Counted from the stretch's first letter, positions 42,625-53,241 are shown. The stretch is 64,000 nucleotides of DNA from Janthinobacterium violaceinigrum (GCF_009208555.1 NZ_WFLI01000013.1:1-64000), one strand, 5' to 3'. Numbers and translations are program-made. The notes: generated by a model from the sequence alone, not told the origin.

Positions 42625-44667
42625 TCACTGCGGCCAGCGGGCCTTGGCGCGCGCCTTGATCTTGCTGGCGACTGCCGCCAGGTCCTCATACTTGCCATTG
42701 TCGACCCAGGTGGTGTACATGAAGCCATCGACGCCCGTCACGCCATCCGCTTCGGCCGCATCCAGGTTGTCGAGCCATTCGTCCGTCAGCGGCAAGTCGT
42801 CGTAATACAGGGCGATCACCTGCTTCAGGTTGCGGTCGTGGAAAAATTTCAACGAAGACTGCTGCAGCGGGATCGGCGGCGGGTCGACGTACACATTTCT
42901 CTGCGTCCAGTTGACGATGACGGTATTCGGGTGGATGCCATCGGCAGCCCCCAGCAGGCTGCCATTGACCATGAAATACTTGTCGATGGCATTCATGTTG
43001 GGATCGAACATGTCGTTCCACACATACAGTTCCACGCCCGGATTGACCTGCTTGACCATCGCCTGCATGGCCGTCATCGTACCGGCCAGGTAGGCGCCCG
43101 CGCTCGCGTACTGGCAGCTCGGGTCCCAGTTCATGATGCGCCATTCGTCATAATTGATGAAGAATTTCTGGCTGGTGGGATACAGCGCCTTGATTTTTTC
43201 ATAGCCCTGCTTTTGCAAGGCCATGAATTGCGGCGGACATGCGCTGGCGGGCGAGGTCCAGACCGGCATCATGTTCTTCGCCTCCTGGTACCACGACACC
43301 AGCAAGTTGCTGCCATCGGGGATGGCGCTGGTGGCGGGAATGGCCAGCGATTCGGTGCCAGCCACGTAATCCTTGCCATTCACCGAGGAATACTCCACCG
43401 TGCCATCGGCCGAAGTGACGACTATCGGCAGCCCAGCGCGCGTGACCGTATGCGCGAGGCCGATTTCGCGGATCTGCATGTCGTCTACCCAGGCTTGGCC
43501 CGCCTCGTTATTCTTGGCATTGCTCCAGGCGCCAAGGTAGAAACGGATGCTGGTATTGGCGCCGGTATTGAAATCGAAGTTGTAGTTCGTCCAATCCTGG
43601 TCAGGCAATACCGTGTTCGGCAAGACGTTCCAGGCGCCATTCGTCGTACCCCGCCCCATCGGATACAAATTCAGGTACAGCGGCACCTTGACCGCATCGT
43701 CATAGATCTGCACCTTCAGCGGCGCCTTGTAGTTCGCCGTACGCAGCCAGAACGACACGCGGTAAGCCGTGTGCGGCTTCATATTGACAAACCGCCGGTG
43801 CAAGCGCGTTTGCGTCTTCATGCTGCCGTCAGGCAGCAGCACATTCGGCTGCGACAGCCGGATCGCGCCCTTGCCCGGCACATTGCCCGTCTTGAGGCGG
43901 TCGGTACCGCTATCGAAGCTGACCGTGCCGGGGTCCATCAAGTCCCATGGCCCATTGCCGTTGCTGAAATTGTCGTTGGCCAGCCAGCGCACGGCTGGTA
44001 CCGCCCGCCCCTGGCTGACGACAAACGGCGTCTTTTCCACGGAAAGCGCTTCCGACAGTTCCGGCTGCAATTGCGCAGGGATGTGCGGATGGCCGCCCAT
44101 CGGTATCAGTTCGATGCCTTTATCCAGCGCCAATTGCTTGATGGCCGCCAGATTGCCGGCAAAATCGGGCGAATCGCGCGAGTCGGAAATATATGAGTCT
44201 TCGCCGCCGATATTGACGACGATGCCGTTATAGCCCAGCGCTGCCGCGTTGACGATCAGCGCCGACAGCTTGTTGAAGTCCGCGTTCGCAGTCTTTTTAC
44301 CCCAGGCAATACCGCCATAAAAATAGATCCAGCGTTTGCTAAAGCAATTCGTCACGCAGGCGGGCGCCAGCTGCACCGTCACTTGCTGCGACACGCTGGC
44401 CCCGCCACCCTGGCACGTCACCGTATAGCTGGTGGCCGCCTGCAGCGCCGGCGGCGTGTACGCCCCCGTCAGGGGCAGCGACGGCGACGGCGACCACGAT
44501 GAAGCGCACGATTCGGCACCCAAGGCATCCCAGGCAATCGAGGTGCTCGTTCCCTTGGCCACCACCTCCGGGCTGGCGGACAGGTGCACAGTGGGCGCCG
44601 CGATGGCCAGCCCTGTCAGGCAAGTGCCCATGAGTACGGCGATACGGCTAAAAGCGAGCTGGCGCAT
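42625..44667 (-). CDS. Large secreted protein with Ig-like N-terminus, probable carbohydrate-active enzyme
   Basis: The 680-residue protein has a signal peptide (AVLMGTCLTGLAIAA), then an Ig-like domain (TVHLSASPEVVAKGTSTSIA) with two cysteines. A TIM-barrel-like start follows (FYGGIAWGKKTANADFNKL, GYNGIVVNIGGEDS, ELIPMGGHPH). A beta-sandwich insert around residues 230-400 resembles a carbohydrate-binding module (VRWLANDNFSNGNGPWDLMD, FWLRTANYKAPLKVQIYDD). Barrel-like strands resume with FFINYDEWRIMNWDPSC, ELYVWNDMFDPN and ALYYDDL. The NYDEWR acidic residues recall the catalytic region of family 20-like glycosidases, but I cannot assign a family. The ATG at 44667 follows AAGGA; one at 44682 is also possible. 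Confidence 0.65.
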   Translation of the reverse strand: MRQLAFSRIAVLMGTCLTGLAIAAPTVHLSASPEVVAKGTSTSIAWDALGAESCASSWSPSPSLPLTGAYTPPALQAATSYTVTCQGGGASVSQQVTVQLAPACVTNCFSKRWIYFYGGIAWGKKTANADFNKLSALIVNAAALGYNGIVVNIGGEDSYISDSRDSPDFAGNLAAIKQLALDKGIELIPMGGHPHIPAQLQPELSEALSVEKTPFVVSQGRAVPAVRWLANDNFSNGNGPWDLMDPGTVSFDSGTDRLKTGNVPGKGAIRLSQPNVLLPDGSMKTQTRLHRRFVNMKPHTAYRVSFWLRTANYKAPLKVQIYDDAVKVPLYLNLYPMGRGTTNGAWNVLPNTVLPDQDWTNYNFDFNTGANTSIRFYLGAWSNAKNNEAGQAWVDDMQIREIGLAHTVTRAGLPIVVTSADGTVEYSSVNGKDYVAGTESLAIPATSAIPDGSNLLVSWYQEAKNMMPVWTSPASACPPQFMALQKQGYEKIKALYPTSQKFFINYDEWRIMNWDPSCQYASAGAYLAGTMTAMQAMVKQVNPGVELYVWNDMFDPNMNAIDKYFMVNGSLLGAADGIHPNTVIVNWTQRNVYVDPPPIPLQQSSLKFFHDRNLKQVIALYYDDLPLTDEWLDNLDAAEADGVTGVDGFMYTTWVDNGKYEDLAAVASKIKARAKARWPQ

Positions 44668-44943
44668 GGCATTCCTTATCAAAGTGGAATTTTTATTTTA
44701 ATAAGTTTTTGCATTTTTGGCAATTCCGTCTCGAATAAGACGAACGCATGCAGCGCAGTTGCGCTGCCGCCGTCACCGGCCCCACAGCGTGCGTTCCCGG
44801 TTTCTGTGCCGGGCTGGCCATACACTGCGCGCCAGCCAAAACACCACAAATCCCCCATCACAGGAAAATTAATTTATTTGCAGTTGAAAAATAAGTAATC
44901 CCATGGCAGCATGGAATTACATTTTCTTTATTGCAAGGTTGTG

Positions 44944-45767
44944 ATGGACAAGCAATTGATGTTGATTTGCGCACTGACGTTCATCATCCACATCATCGGC
45001 ACCCTCGCCTATTCCGTGCGCATCGCCGGCATCCGCACGCGGCGCATCGCCGTGTCCCTGGCCCTGCTCAGCATACTCATGCTGCTGTCGCGCACCTCGA
45101 ATTCCTTCCTGGGACCATTCCTCGCCAAGCGCGTGGAAACCGGCATAGACCAGCACGTCACCGCCAGCACCCTGCTGCTGGACTTCCGCTGGCTGCTGTT
45201 CTCCGCCAGCCTGGCGACCTTGCTGGGCGCGATACTGATCCCCACCTTCCAGCGCGCCTTCTGCCGCGCCGTTGAGCACTTCCAGGTGCACAGGTCGGTG
45301 CCGAAACTGCTGCTGCACGCCGTCTTCAAGGGCGGCCTGTCCTACCTCAGGACTTCCGCCAGCCTGCCCAAGCCCGCCAACGTCACGGGCCTGCGCGAAA
45401 AATCCGGCGTCTCCGTCTCCATGACAGCCATGAAACGTCATCGCCACGGCCCTGTGGACGGTGGGCGCATCTTTGTCCACCTTACACCGCGGCCTTGTAC
45501 GCGGGCGTGCTGGACCCCAGCGTGCGCGTCACCTCCAGCACCCTGTCCTCCATCATCAACGGCGGCGCCACCATCATGATGGCCGTCTTCATCGACCCGC
45601 ACATGTCGGGCATGACGGACGACGTCATCGAGGGCAAGATCGAAGAATCGCAATTCCGGCGTGCGGTGGTGTGGCTGGTGGGAAGCCGGCTGGCGGGAAC
45701 GCTGATTGCGCAGTTTTTGCTGGTGCCGTCGGCGGTGGTGATTGTGGGGGTGGCGAAAAGACTCTAA
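44944..45767 (+). pseudogene. amj: Lipid II flippase Amj (DUF2837), interrupted by two frameshifts
   Basis: The N-terminal part reads as the Amj family, an alternative to MurJ for flipping lipid II: ALTFIIHIIGTLAYSVRIAG, SNSFLGPFLAKRVE, LDFRWLLFSASLATLLGAIL. After SVSMTAM (near 45430) frame 1 stops making sense. The next ~16 codons fit in a second frame (NVIATALWTVGAS), reached by dropping one A of AAA at 45433-45435. The remainder fits a third frame from about 45486 (TAALYAGVLDPSVRVTSS to the stop at 45767), reached by dropping one base near 45485. Two single-base insertions within ~55 nt thus separate otherwise intact pieces of about 275 residues. This is either real decay or a sequence error cluster. 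Confidence 0.8.
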
Positions 45768-45871
45768 TTTTCCTTGGACCATATTCATGGCAGGGCCTCC
45801 AAATTAAAAAATATGAAGTCCCACCACATAAATATATAAGATAATTTTCGAGTTAAACCAGAGGGAGAAAT

Positions 45872-46126
45872 TTAAGCCCCTCTCTCCTCATGAATTTTAA
45901 ATATAGAATCAGCCAATCTCGACCCAGTCGAAACCAATTTCGACAAAACTCTTAGCTGTTCAATATTGGCAGTTTGATCCGTTTTATTTGGATAATTTAT
46001 TGAATGATCAATCTCCCCCCAAACCTCCTCAAACAGTGTCCGCACTTGCACCTCGCAACAAGTCCCATCCAGCCTGTTGGCTGGCGCAATCAAAAAATGA
46101 ACACTTGTATAATATGATGGCTTCAC
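45872..46126 (-). pseudogene. Truncated RelA/SpoT (ppGpp synthetase-like) domain fragment
   Basis: The 84-residue frame, with a GTG start, carries the C-terminal half of a RelA/SpoT nucleotidyltransferase domain: KPSYYTSVHFLIAPAN (equivalent to the GYRSVH region), then CEVQVRTLFEEVWGEIDHSI. The substrate-binding first half is missing. It begins exactly where the ParA-like fragment ends, overlapping by 4 nt, so a deletion probably fused two genes. Complete relatives are small alarmone synthetases, including ToxSAS toxins, but this piece cannot be active. Confidence 0.75.
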
Positions 46127-46266
46127 AGAAGTTTTAGATTACACTGAGGATCCGCATCAATGATTAATACTTTATTACCTAACTCACTTAAGGAGTGAGC
46201 TAAATGATATGTTAATGTGGTTTTACCCACCCCACCTTTATTGTTAAAAACAGAGAGAATTTTCAT
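46123..46266 (-). pseudogene. Truncated ParA-like ATPase, N-terminal fragment
   Basis: This 47-codon frame encodes a ParA/MinD-type start: [20 protein letters not shown] with the deviant Walker A KGGVGKTT, then [15 protein letters not shown] (Walker A' region). It stops after four further residues. A functional ParA-like ATPase is over 200 residues. The low-GC codon use matches the adjacent RelA/SpoT fragment and differs from the chromosome. Confidence 0.85.
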
Positions 46267-46418
46267 TTTTTAAATTACAAAATAGGCACATTTGTCGAAA
46301 TGAAACCATATATCAAATTCTCAAAAAAATCAAATTTATATTAAAATTTGAATATCAATATGACACAACTAAGCACTATTTTCAGAAAACTCACGTTCCA
46401 TAAAAAACTCAATCCCCC

Positions 46419-46447
46419 AAAAAAAAACCGACATCGAATGATGTCGG
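46419..46447 (-). terminator. Intrinsic terminator of purL
   Basis: On the minus strand a CCGACATC / GATGTCGG stem with a short ATTC loop is followed by nine U. It lies about 34 nt after the purL stop. Confidence 0.9.
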
Positions 46448-46480
46448 CTTCCGTCCAAATCTACACAAAACACATAAAAC

Positions 46481-49400
46481 TTACCCCACAAACTTCCGTG
46501 CATTCCTGAACATGCGCATCCACGGCGAATCCTCGCCCCATGCTTCAGGGTGGTAGGACTGTTGCACGCTGCGGAACACACGTTCCGCGTGCGGCATCAG
46601 CACGGTGAAGCGGCCGTCTGGCGTGGTGACGGAGGTGATGCCTTCCGGCGAGCCGTTCGGGTTGTATGGATACGCTTCCGTGGCGGCACCCTTGTTGTCG
46701 ACAAAGCGCATGGCTTTGGTGACCTGGGTGATGTCGCCCGTTTGCGAGAAGTCGGCGTAGCCTTCGCCGTGGGCGATGGCGATGCCGGCCTGGGTGCCGG
46801 CCATGCCGTTGAAGAAGATCGATGGGGAATCCATCACTTCGACCATGGCAAAGCGGCCTTCGAATTTCTCCGACTTGTTACGCGTGAATTTCGGCCAGGC
46901 GTGGGCGCCGGGGATGATGGATTTCAGATTGCTCATCATCTGGCAGCCGTTGCAGATACCCAAACCGAAGCTGTCGGTGCGGTTGAAGAAGCGCGCGAAC
47001 TGTTCCGCCAGGCTGGCGTTGAACAGAATCGTTTTCGCCCAGCCTTCGCCTGCGCCCAGCACGTCGCCGTACGAAAAGCCGCCCACGGCGATGACGCCCT
47101 GGAAGTCGTCCAGCTTCACGCGGCCCGCAATCAGGTCGCTCATGTGCACGTCGACGGCCGTGAAGCCTGCCTGGTGCATGACGTAGGCCGTCTCGATGTG
47201 CGAGTTGACGCCCTGCTCGCGCAGGATGGCGACACGGGGACGCACGCCCGTGGCGATGAATGGCGCGGCGATGTTCTCGTTCTGGTCGAAGGTGACGATC
47301 GGCGACATGCCCGGGTCTTGCACGTCCAGCAGGCGGTCGTATTCGGCGTCCGCGCAAGCCGGATTGTCGCGCAGGCGGGCGATGCGCCAGCTCGTTTCGC
47401 TCCACAGGCGGTGCAGGTCGGCGCGCGGCTGGGTGTAAATCAGCTTGGCGTCGCGCGTGAATTCGATCACGTCGCGGTCGTTCAATTTGCCGATGATATG
47501 GCTGCAAGCGCCCAGGTTGAAGGTGCGCAGCACGTCCATGACGAGCGATTTTTCTTCCGCGCGCACCTGGATGACGGCGCCCAGCTCTTCGCTGAACAGG
47601 GCGCGCAGGGTCAGTTCGTTGCGGCGCTCGGCCACCTGGCCGGTCCAGTTCTTGGCGTCGCCCCAGTCGCTGGAGTGCTCGCCTTCCATGGTCAGCATGT
47701 CCAGATTGACGGACATGCCCGTGTGGCCGGCAAAGGCCATTTCCGTCAGGGTGGCGTACAGGCCTCCGTCCGAACGGTCATGGTAGGCCAGCAGCTTGTC
47801 GTCGCCGTTCAGCTTTTGAATGGCGGCGAAGAAGCCTTTCAAGTCTTCCGCGCTGTCCACGTCCGGCGTGGCGTTGCCCAGCTGCCCCATGACCTGTGCC
47901 AGCGCCGAGGCGCCCAGGCGGTTCTTGCCGCGGCCCAGGTCGATCAAGATCAAGGACGTGTCGCCCTGGTCCGTTTTCAGTTGCGGCGTGAGCGACTTGC
48001 GCACGTCCGTCACTGGCGCGAACGAGGAAACGATCAGCGACACGGGCGACGTGACGGATTTCGCCGCACCCGTACTCTCGTCTTTCCATGTCGTGCGCAT
48101 CGACAGCGAATCCTTGCCGACGGGGATGCTGATGCCCAGCGCCGGGCACAGGTCCATGCCGACGGCTTTGACCGTGTCGTACAGGGCCGCGTCCTGGCCA
48201 GGCTGGCCGCAGGCGGCCATCCAGTTGGCGGACAATTTGATGTCGGAGATGTCGGCAATCGCTGCGGCGGCGATGTTGGTGACGGCTTCGCCCACGGCCA
48301 TGCGGCCCGAGGCGGCGGCGTCGATGACGGCCAGCGGCGTACGTTCGCCCATGGCCATCGCTTCGCCCAGATAACCCTCAAAGCTCATGGTGGTGACGGC
48401 GCAATCGGCCACCGGCACTTGCCATGGTCCCACCATCTGGTCGCGCACGGTCATGCCGCCCACGCTACGGTCGCCGATGGTGATCAGGAAGGATTTGTCG
48501 GCCACGGTAGGCAGCAGCAGCACTTTTTGCGCCACATCCGTCAAGTCCATGCCCGTCAGGTCGATGGCAGGGAAATCGTTGGCCACGTGGACCACGTCGC
48601 GCTGCATCTTCGGCGGTTTGCCCAGCAAGACGTCCATCGGCATGTCGACCGGTTCGTTGCCCAGTTCCGGGTCGATCAGCTTCAATTGACGCTCTTCGGT
48701 GGCCACGCCCACGGCGGCGAACAGGCAGCGTTCGCGTTCGCACATGGCTTTGAACAGGGGCAGGCTTTCCGGCGCGATGGCCAGAACGTAGCGTTCCTGC
48801 GACTCATTGCTCCAGATTTCCTTCGGCGCCATGCCCGATTCTTCCAGCGGGATCTTGCGCAGGTCGAAAATCGCGCCGCGCTTGGCGTCGTTGGTGATTT
48901 CCGGGAACGCGTTCGACAAGCCGCCCGCACCCACGTCGTGGATGGAGATGATCGGGTTGTCCGCGCCCATTTGCCAGCAGGCGTTGATGACTTCCTGGGC
49001 ACGGCGTTCCATTTCCGGATTGCCGCGCTGGACGGAATCGAAGTCCAGGTCGGCCGTGTTGCTGCCCGTCGTCATCGACGAGGCGGCGCTGCCGCCCATG
49101 CCGATGCGCATGCCCGGGCCACCGAGCTGCACCAGCAGGCTGCCGACGGGGATGTCGTTCTTGTGCGTGTGCTGCGCCGAGATATTGCCGATGCCGCCGG
49201 CGATCATGATGGGCTTGTGGTAGCCGAAGACGGCGTCCGCAGTGCCTGCTTCCTTCGCGCCGACGTTCTGCTCATACGTGCGGAAGTAGCCGCCCAGGAC
49301 GGGACGGCCGAATTCGTTCGAGAACGCGGCGCCGCCCAGCGGACCTTCGATCATGATCTGCAAAGGCGAAGCGATGCGTTCCGGTTTGCCGTATTGCTCC

Positions 49401-50530
49401 GCATCCGTGCGGGAAGCCAAAGGCGCCGTCACGGAAGCGGCCGTTTCCCAGCTGCGCACGGCGTCCGGCAGGGACAGGTTCGATACGGTGAAACCCGTCA
49501 GGCCAGCCTTCGGCTTGGCGCCGCGGCCCGTCGCGCCTTCGTCGCGGATCTCGCCGCCCGCACCCGTGGAGGCGCCGGGGAATGGAGAAATGGCCGTCGG
49601 GTGGTTATGCGTTTCCACCTTCATCAGGGTGTGCGTCAGTTCGTTTGACGCCGCATATTCGTGCTTGTCGCCGCGCGGGTAGAAGCGCGAGACCGTCGCG
49701 CCTTCCATAATCGAGGAATTGTCGCTGTAGGCGACGACGGTGCCCTTCGGCTGCAGTTCGTGCGTGTTCTTGATCATGCCGAACAGGGACTTGGTCTGCG
49801 CCACGCCGTCGATGGTCCAGTCGGCGTTGAAGATCTTGTGGCGGCAATGCTCGCTGTTCGCCTGCGCGAACATCATCAGTTCCACGTCTGTCGGATTGCG
49901 GCCGGCCTTGGTGAAGGCGGCGTCCAGGTAGTCGATCTCGTCTTCCGACATCGCCAGGCCCAGCTCGACGTTTGCCGTTTCCAAAGCACGCTTGCCCTGC
50001 CCCAGCAAGTCGATCGATTCCAGCGGACGCGCTTCCAGGGTGCGGAACAGGTCCTTGGCGTCGTCCGCGCTGCGCAGCACGGATTCCGTCATGCGGTCGT
50101 GCAGCAGGTCGGCCACGGCCTGCACCTGCTCGTCCGTCAATTTGCCCGCGCCGATGGCGCTGCCCAGGATGCCCGATTTCAGGTTGATGCGGAAAGCGAT
50201 GCCGCGTTCGACGCGCTTGATGTGCGCCATGCCGCAGTTGTGCGCGATGTCGGTGGCTTTCGAGGCCCACGGCGAGATCGTGCCGAAACGGGGGATGACG
50301 AAGAATTCTTCGGCAGCGCCTTCCGAATTGTCAGCGTGGGCCGGTTCGCCGTACGTCAGCAAGGCGCCCAGGCGCGTACTGTCGTCGTTGGTGAGCGGCG
50401 CGCTGGCATCGATGAAATGGACATAGCGTGCTTGCACGGCAACAATCGCAGGCGAAACGGCTTGCAGTTGGCTTAACAGACGGTGGCTACGGAAATGGGA
50501 CAGGGCATTGGAACCCGGCAGTATCAACAT
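46481..50530 (-). CDS. purL: Phosphoribosylformylglycinamidine synthase, large type
   Basis: PurL makes FGAM from FGAR, glutamine and ATP. The 1349-residue length is that of the single-chain proteobacterial enzyme. In order: an N-terminal PurS-like domain; the FGAM synthase core with [40 protein letters not shown] and [15 protein letters not shown]; a second AIRS-like half with [14 protein letters not shown]; and a C-terminal glutaminase with the nucleophile Cys in [15 protein letters not shown] and a late [20 protein letters not shown]. The ATG at 50530 ([13 protein letters not shown]) is the family start; upstream in-frame codons to 50617 are not conserved. The gene is monocistronic with its own terminator. 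Confidence 0.97.
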   Translation of the reverse strand: MLILPGSNALSHFRSHRLLSQLQAVSPAIVAVQARYVHFIDASAPLTNDDSTRLGALLTYGEPAHADNSEGAAEEFFVIPRFGTISPWASKATDIAHNCGMAHIKRVERGIAFRINLKSGILGSAIGAGKLTDEQVQAVADLLHDRMTESVLRSADDAKDLFRTLEARPLESIDLLGQGKRALETANVELGLAMSEDEIDYLDAAFTKAGRNPTDVELMMFAQANSEHCRHKIFNADWTIDGVAQTKSLFGMIKNTHELQPKGTVVAYSDNSSIMEGATVSRFYPRGDKHEYAASNELTHTLMKVETHNHPTAISPFPGASTGAGGEIRDEGATGRGAKPKAGLTGFTVSNLSLPDAVRSWETAASVTAPLASRTDAEQYGKPERIASPLQIMIEGPLGGAAFSNEFGRPVLGGYFRTYEQNVGAKEAGTADAVFGYHKPIMIAGGIGNISAQHTHKNDIPVGSLLVQLGGPGMRIGMGGSAASSMTTGSNTADLDFDSVQRGNPEMERRAQEVINACWQMGADNPIISIHDVGAGGLSNAFPEITNDAKRGAIFDLRKIPLEESGMAPKEIWSNESQERYVLAIAPESLPLFKAMCERERCLFAAVGVATEERQLKLIDPELGNEPVDMPMDVLLGKPPKMQRDVVHVANDFPAIDLTGMDLTDVAQKVLLLPTVADKSFLITIGDRSVGGMTVRDQMVGPWQVPVADCAVTTMSFEGYLGEAMAMGERTPLAVIDAAASGRMAVGEAVTNIAAAAIADISDIKLSANWMAACGQPGQDAALYDTVKAVGMDLCPALGISIPVGKDSLSMRTTWKDESTGAAKSVTSPVSLIVSSFAPVTDVRKSLTPQLKTDQGDTSLILIDLGRGKNRLGASALAQVMGQLGNATPDVDSAEDLKGFFAAIQKLNGDDKLLAYHDRSDGGLYATLTEMAFAGHTGMSVNLDMLTMEGEHSSDWGDAKNWTGQVAERRNELTLRALFSEELGAVIQVRAEEKSLVMDVLRTFNLGACSHIIGKLNDRDVIEFTRDAKLIYTQPRADLHRLWSETSWRIARLRDNPACADAEYDRLLDVQDPGMSPIVTFDQNENIAAPFIATGVRPRVAILREQGVNSHIETAYVMHQAGFTAVDVHMSDLIAGRVKLDDFQGVIAVGGFSYGDVLGAGEGWAKTILFNASLAEQFARFFNRTDSFGLGICNGCQMMSNLKSIIPGAHAWPKFTRNKSEKFEGRFAMVEVMDSPSIFFNGMAGTQAGIAIAHGEGYADFSQTGDITQVTKAMRFVDNKGAATEAYPYNPNGSPEGITSVTTPDGRFTVLMPHAERVFRSVQQSYHPEAWGEDSPWMRMFRNARKFVG

Positions 50531-50731
50531 GATTGGAAGGTGGTTGATGCAGCGTGGCTGCGGGTTAAAGGTAGGTATGACAATATCTTTCGTACGGCAA
50601 ATTTCCTTTGCGCGCATTATACCCGTTTTACCCCTGCCTTATGACCGGAACTTGGGGCTTTGCTCCCCTTTTGCCCCGCAAAGCGGCCATTTTTGACGCG
50701 GCAACAACACCGCGGGCGCGCCTCAGGCGCC

Positions 50732-51799
50732 TCAGGCGATCACATAGCGGTTCTTGCCCTGGCGCTTGGCCAGGTACAGCGCTTCGTCGGCCAGGCGGTA
50801 GCTGTGGCCCAGGTCCTTGCCCCGGTCCAGCTCGGCCACGCCCACGCTGATCGATACGAACTGCGCGGCCAGGAAGCCCTGGCTGACGGCCTCGACCAGG
50901 GTGCCGGCAAAGGCGCGCACGGCCTCGCGGTCGCCCGCGTAGACGACGCCGAATTCCTCGCCGCCCAGGCGCCCGCACAGATGGCCTTGCGCCTTGTCCG
51001 CGATGATGGCGGCCGTGCGCACCAGCACTTCGTCGCCCGCATCGTGGCCCTGCTGGTCGTTGATGACCTTGAAATCGTCGATATCGATCATCAGGAAATA
51101 CAGCATGCCGCCGTGGGGCGCGCCATGCATCTGCTGGGCCCGCTGCGTGAACATGCGGCGGTTGTTCAAGCCCGTCAAGCCATCCTGGAAGGCCAGCCGC
51201 GTCAATTCCACCTTGGAGTGATAGTTACGCAAACGCAATAAGCTGAAGCTGACATTCAGCGCCAGCCCGAACAGCACGCTGACGGCGATCATCAATGGCG
51301 CCCACGATTCGTCGGGCAAGCCCGCGTTCACGGGATACAGGCCGTGACCCACGTTCCACCACACGCCGGCCACCACGGCCAGGTAGCTGAGGCCGCCATT
51401 GAAGATGGAAGCGATGGCCAGGGTCATGAAGACGCCCACGGGCAAGACCCAGAAACTGGCGTGGTGGACGGCGTCGGCCATGGTGCGCAGGCCGAAGGTC
51501 AGGGTCAGCACGGCGCAGGCGCCCGTAATCGTCAGCACGGGCAAGGTGGTGCAGCGGTAGCGCACGATCAGGCTCGTCAGCATGCCCAGCAGCGCCAGCA
51601 CGGCATGCGTCTGGTTCGGATGATAGGGTTCCGGCATCATCAGCCACGTCAGGCTGTAGGCGATGATGCCCAACAGCTGCGTGACCATGCCGACCCGGTG
51701 CAATTCCGCAAAATATGTGTGCTGCTGTTCGCTGTTGCCGCCGAACGCGAGGGGGACGGCGACGCGCCGCAGGGTATTGATGGAAGGAAGGCGCATCAC
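50732..51799 (-). CDS. Membrane-bound GGDEF diguanylate cyclase, paralog A
   Basis: The 355-residue protein has about six N-terminal membrane helices (to about residue 185) and a C-terminal GGDEF domain with the active-site signature GRLGGEEFGVVY. Catalytic-domain marks are LAFQDGLTGLNNRRMF, MIDIDDFKVINDQQGHDAGD and a final ADEALYLAKRQGKNRYVIA. It should make cyclic di-GMP from GTP. The product-inhibition I-site (RxxD nine residues before GGEEF) is absent. The membrane part is not a named sensor domain. It is closely similar to the next gene on the same strand. Confidence 0.93.
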   Translation of the reverse strand: MMRLPSINTLRRVAVPLAFGGNSEQQHTYFAELHRVGMVTQLLGIIAYSLTWLMMPEPYHPNQTHAVLALLGMLTSLIVRYRCTTLPVLTITGACAVLTLTFGLRTMADAVHHASFWVLPVGVFMTLAIASIFNGGLSYLAVVAGVWWNVGHGLYPVNAGLPDESWAPLMIAVSVLFGLALNVSFSLLRLRNYHSKVELTRLAFQDGLTGLNNRRMFTQRAQQMHGAPHGGMLYFLMIDIDDFKVINDQQGHDAGDEVLVRTAAIIADKAQGHLCGRLGGEEFGVVYAGDREAVRAFAGTLVEAVSQGFLAAQFVSISVGVAELDRGKDLGHSYRLADEALYLAKRQGKNRYVIA

Positions 51800-51954
51800 G
51801 AAGGCTGGATTTTCTCTGGTAAGGGTGAAACGCCAGCGGTCACGTCACGGTGAAACTCTGCGTCTGCGCCACATCTGGCCCGTTTCCGGCCGATATGTTA
51901 ATACAAATAGAATACCTGCTCCCTGCCGCCTTCGCAAGACGGATGTGCGTGCCC

Positions 51955-53007
51955 TCAGGCGATGACATAGCGGTTCTTGCCCTGGTGCTTGGCCTGGTAC
52001 AGCGAGGCGTCGGCCTGCCGGTAGCTGTGCGCCAGTTCCGTGTCGCAGGCCAGTTCGGCAATGCCCACGCTGATCGACACGGCCTGTCCCGGATTGAAGG
52101 CCAGGTAGACGGCATCGACCAGGCTGGCGGCAAACTGGCAGACGGCGCGGCGGTCCCCCAGGTAGACGATGCCGAACTCCTCGCCGCCCAGGCGCCCGCA
52201 CAGGTGGCCGCCGCAGGCGTCGGCGATGATGCGCGCCGTCTTGACCAGCACCACGTCGCCCGCATCGTGGCCCAGGGTGTCGTTGATCTTCTTGAAATTG
52301 TCGATGTCGATCATCAGGAAATACATCGCTTGCCGCTGCAGCTGCATTTGCTGCGTCAGTTCCGTAAACCGGCGGCGGTTGTTCAAGCCCGTCAATCCAT
52401 CCTGGTAGGCCAGCCGGGTCAGCGCTTCCCTGGCGCGGAAGTCGCGCAGGCGCAACAGATTGAAACTGATGCTCAGCACGAGGCCAAACAGCATGCTGTA
52501 AGCGATCAGCAAATTCGCCCAGGCGGCGTGCGCCATGGCCGGGTCGAGCGGGAAATGGCCGTAGCCCAGTATCAGCCAGACTGCCGCGGCAACGATGAGA
52601 TACACGACGCAGCCATTGAAGATGGGCGCCGCCAGCAGCACCATGAACACGCCCACGGGCTGCATCCAGAATTCCGCCTGGCCCGCCGCCTCCGCCAGCA
52701 GGCGGAAGCAATAGGCAATGGCGCACATGCCCACGGCGCCGCCCAGTTTCAGCACCCAGATGGCGCGCGCGGCCACATTGATGCCGATGGCCAGCACGAT
52801 GCCGGCCAGCGCAGACAGCAGCGCGCCCCTGTCGAGCGTATTTACATGCGGAATAAAAGCCCACACGAGCAAGATACTGGCCAGGCCAAAGGACTCGCTG
52901 ACGACGGCCATGCGGCGCAATTCGGGAAAATACTTTTCGGCATGCGCCCGCCCTCCGCCAAACAGCAGATGGTGCAGGGTCTGCCTGCGGGTCTCGTTCA
53001 AGTACAT
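51955..53007 (-). CDS. Membrane-bound GGDEF diguanylate cyclase, paralog B
   Basis: The 350-residue protein is a paralog of its downstream neighbour: six membrane helices followed by a GGDEF domain (LAYQDGLTGLNNRRRF, MIDIDNFKKINDTLGHDAGD, GRLGGEEFGIVYLGD, ending in YQAKHQGKNRYVIA). It too lacks the RxxD inhibitory site. The ATG at 53007 (MYLNETRRQ) is preferred because AGGA lies about 9 nt upstream; an in-frame ATG at 53031 has no such site. The 155-nt gap to paralog A suggests separate expression. It is divergent from the receiver-TPR gene. Confidence 0.92.
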   Translation of the reverse strand: MYLNETRRQTLHHLLFGGGRAHAEKYFPELRRMAVVSESFGLASILLVWAFIPHVNTLDRGALLSALAGIVLAIGINVAARAIWVLKLGGAVGMCAIAYCFRLLAEAAGQAEFWMQPVGVFMVLLAAPIFNGCVVYLIVAAAVWLILGYGHFPLDPAMAHAAWANLLIAYSMLFGLVLSISFNLLRLRDFRAREALTRLAYQDGLTGLNNRRRFTELTQQMQLQRQAMYFLMIDIDNFKKINDTLGHDAGDVVLVKTARIIADACGGHLCGRLGGEEFGIVYLGDRRAVCQFAASLVDAVYLAFNPGQAVSISVGIAELACDTELAHSYRQADASLYQAKHQGKNRYVIA

Positions 53008-53241
53008 GGCGGTTTTCCTAGTGTCAGGCATGAGCGAACGCAAAAGGTTGCTTTTAGGATACCCCGCCCCTGCCCCGCCCGCAAGCGCACGCGGCTGCCG
53101 TGTCGCACCGCGCGCACGCGCCTGCATTTTGTTAGCGATTTGCACTGGCTTTGCAGTATGCTGGCAATTAATAATATTATTAGGCAACGTCGTCGCCCCA
53201 TCGAGCCGCAGAGCCCTACACAGATGAACGAGAGCTGAACA

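Larger units (their letters stand above)
45768..46480. other. AT-rich insertion scar between amj and purL
   Basis: The ~700-bp interval is clearly richer in A+T than everything around it. It contains two truncated minus-strand gene pieces (RelA/SpoT-like and ParA-like) and the purL terminator. The stretch 46267-46418 holds no frame I can support. The composition and broken genes indicate acquired DNA that has largely been deleted. Confidence 0.75.

Noticed and set aside
46369..46581. 70-codon minus-strand frame entering the purL 3' end
   Set aside because: It crosses the purL terminator and overlaps purL coding sequence in another frame.
46550..49648. A 1032-codon open frame on the plus strand
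   Set aside because: It mirrors purL codon by codon and has no domain marks; purL is unmistakable on the other strand.
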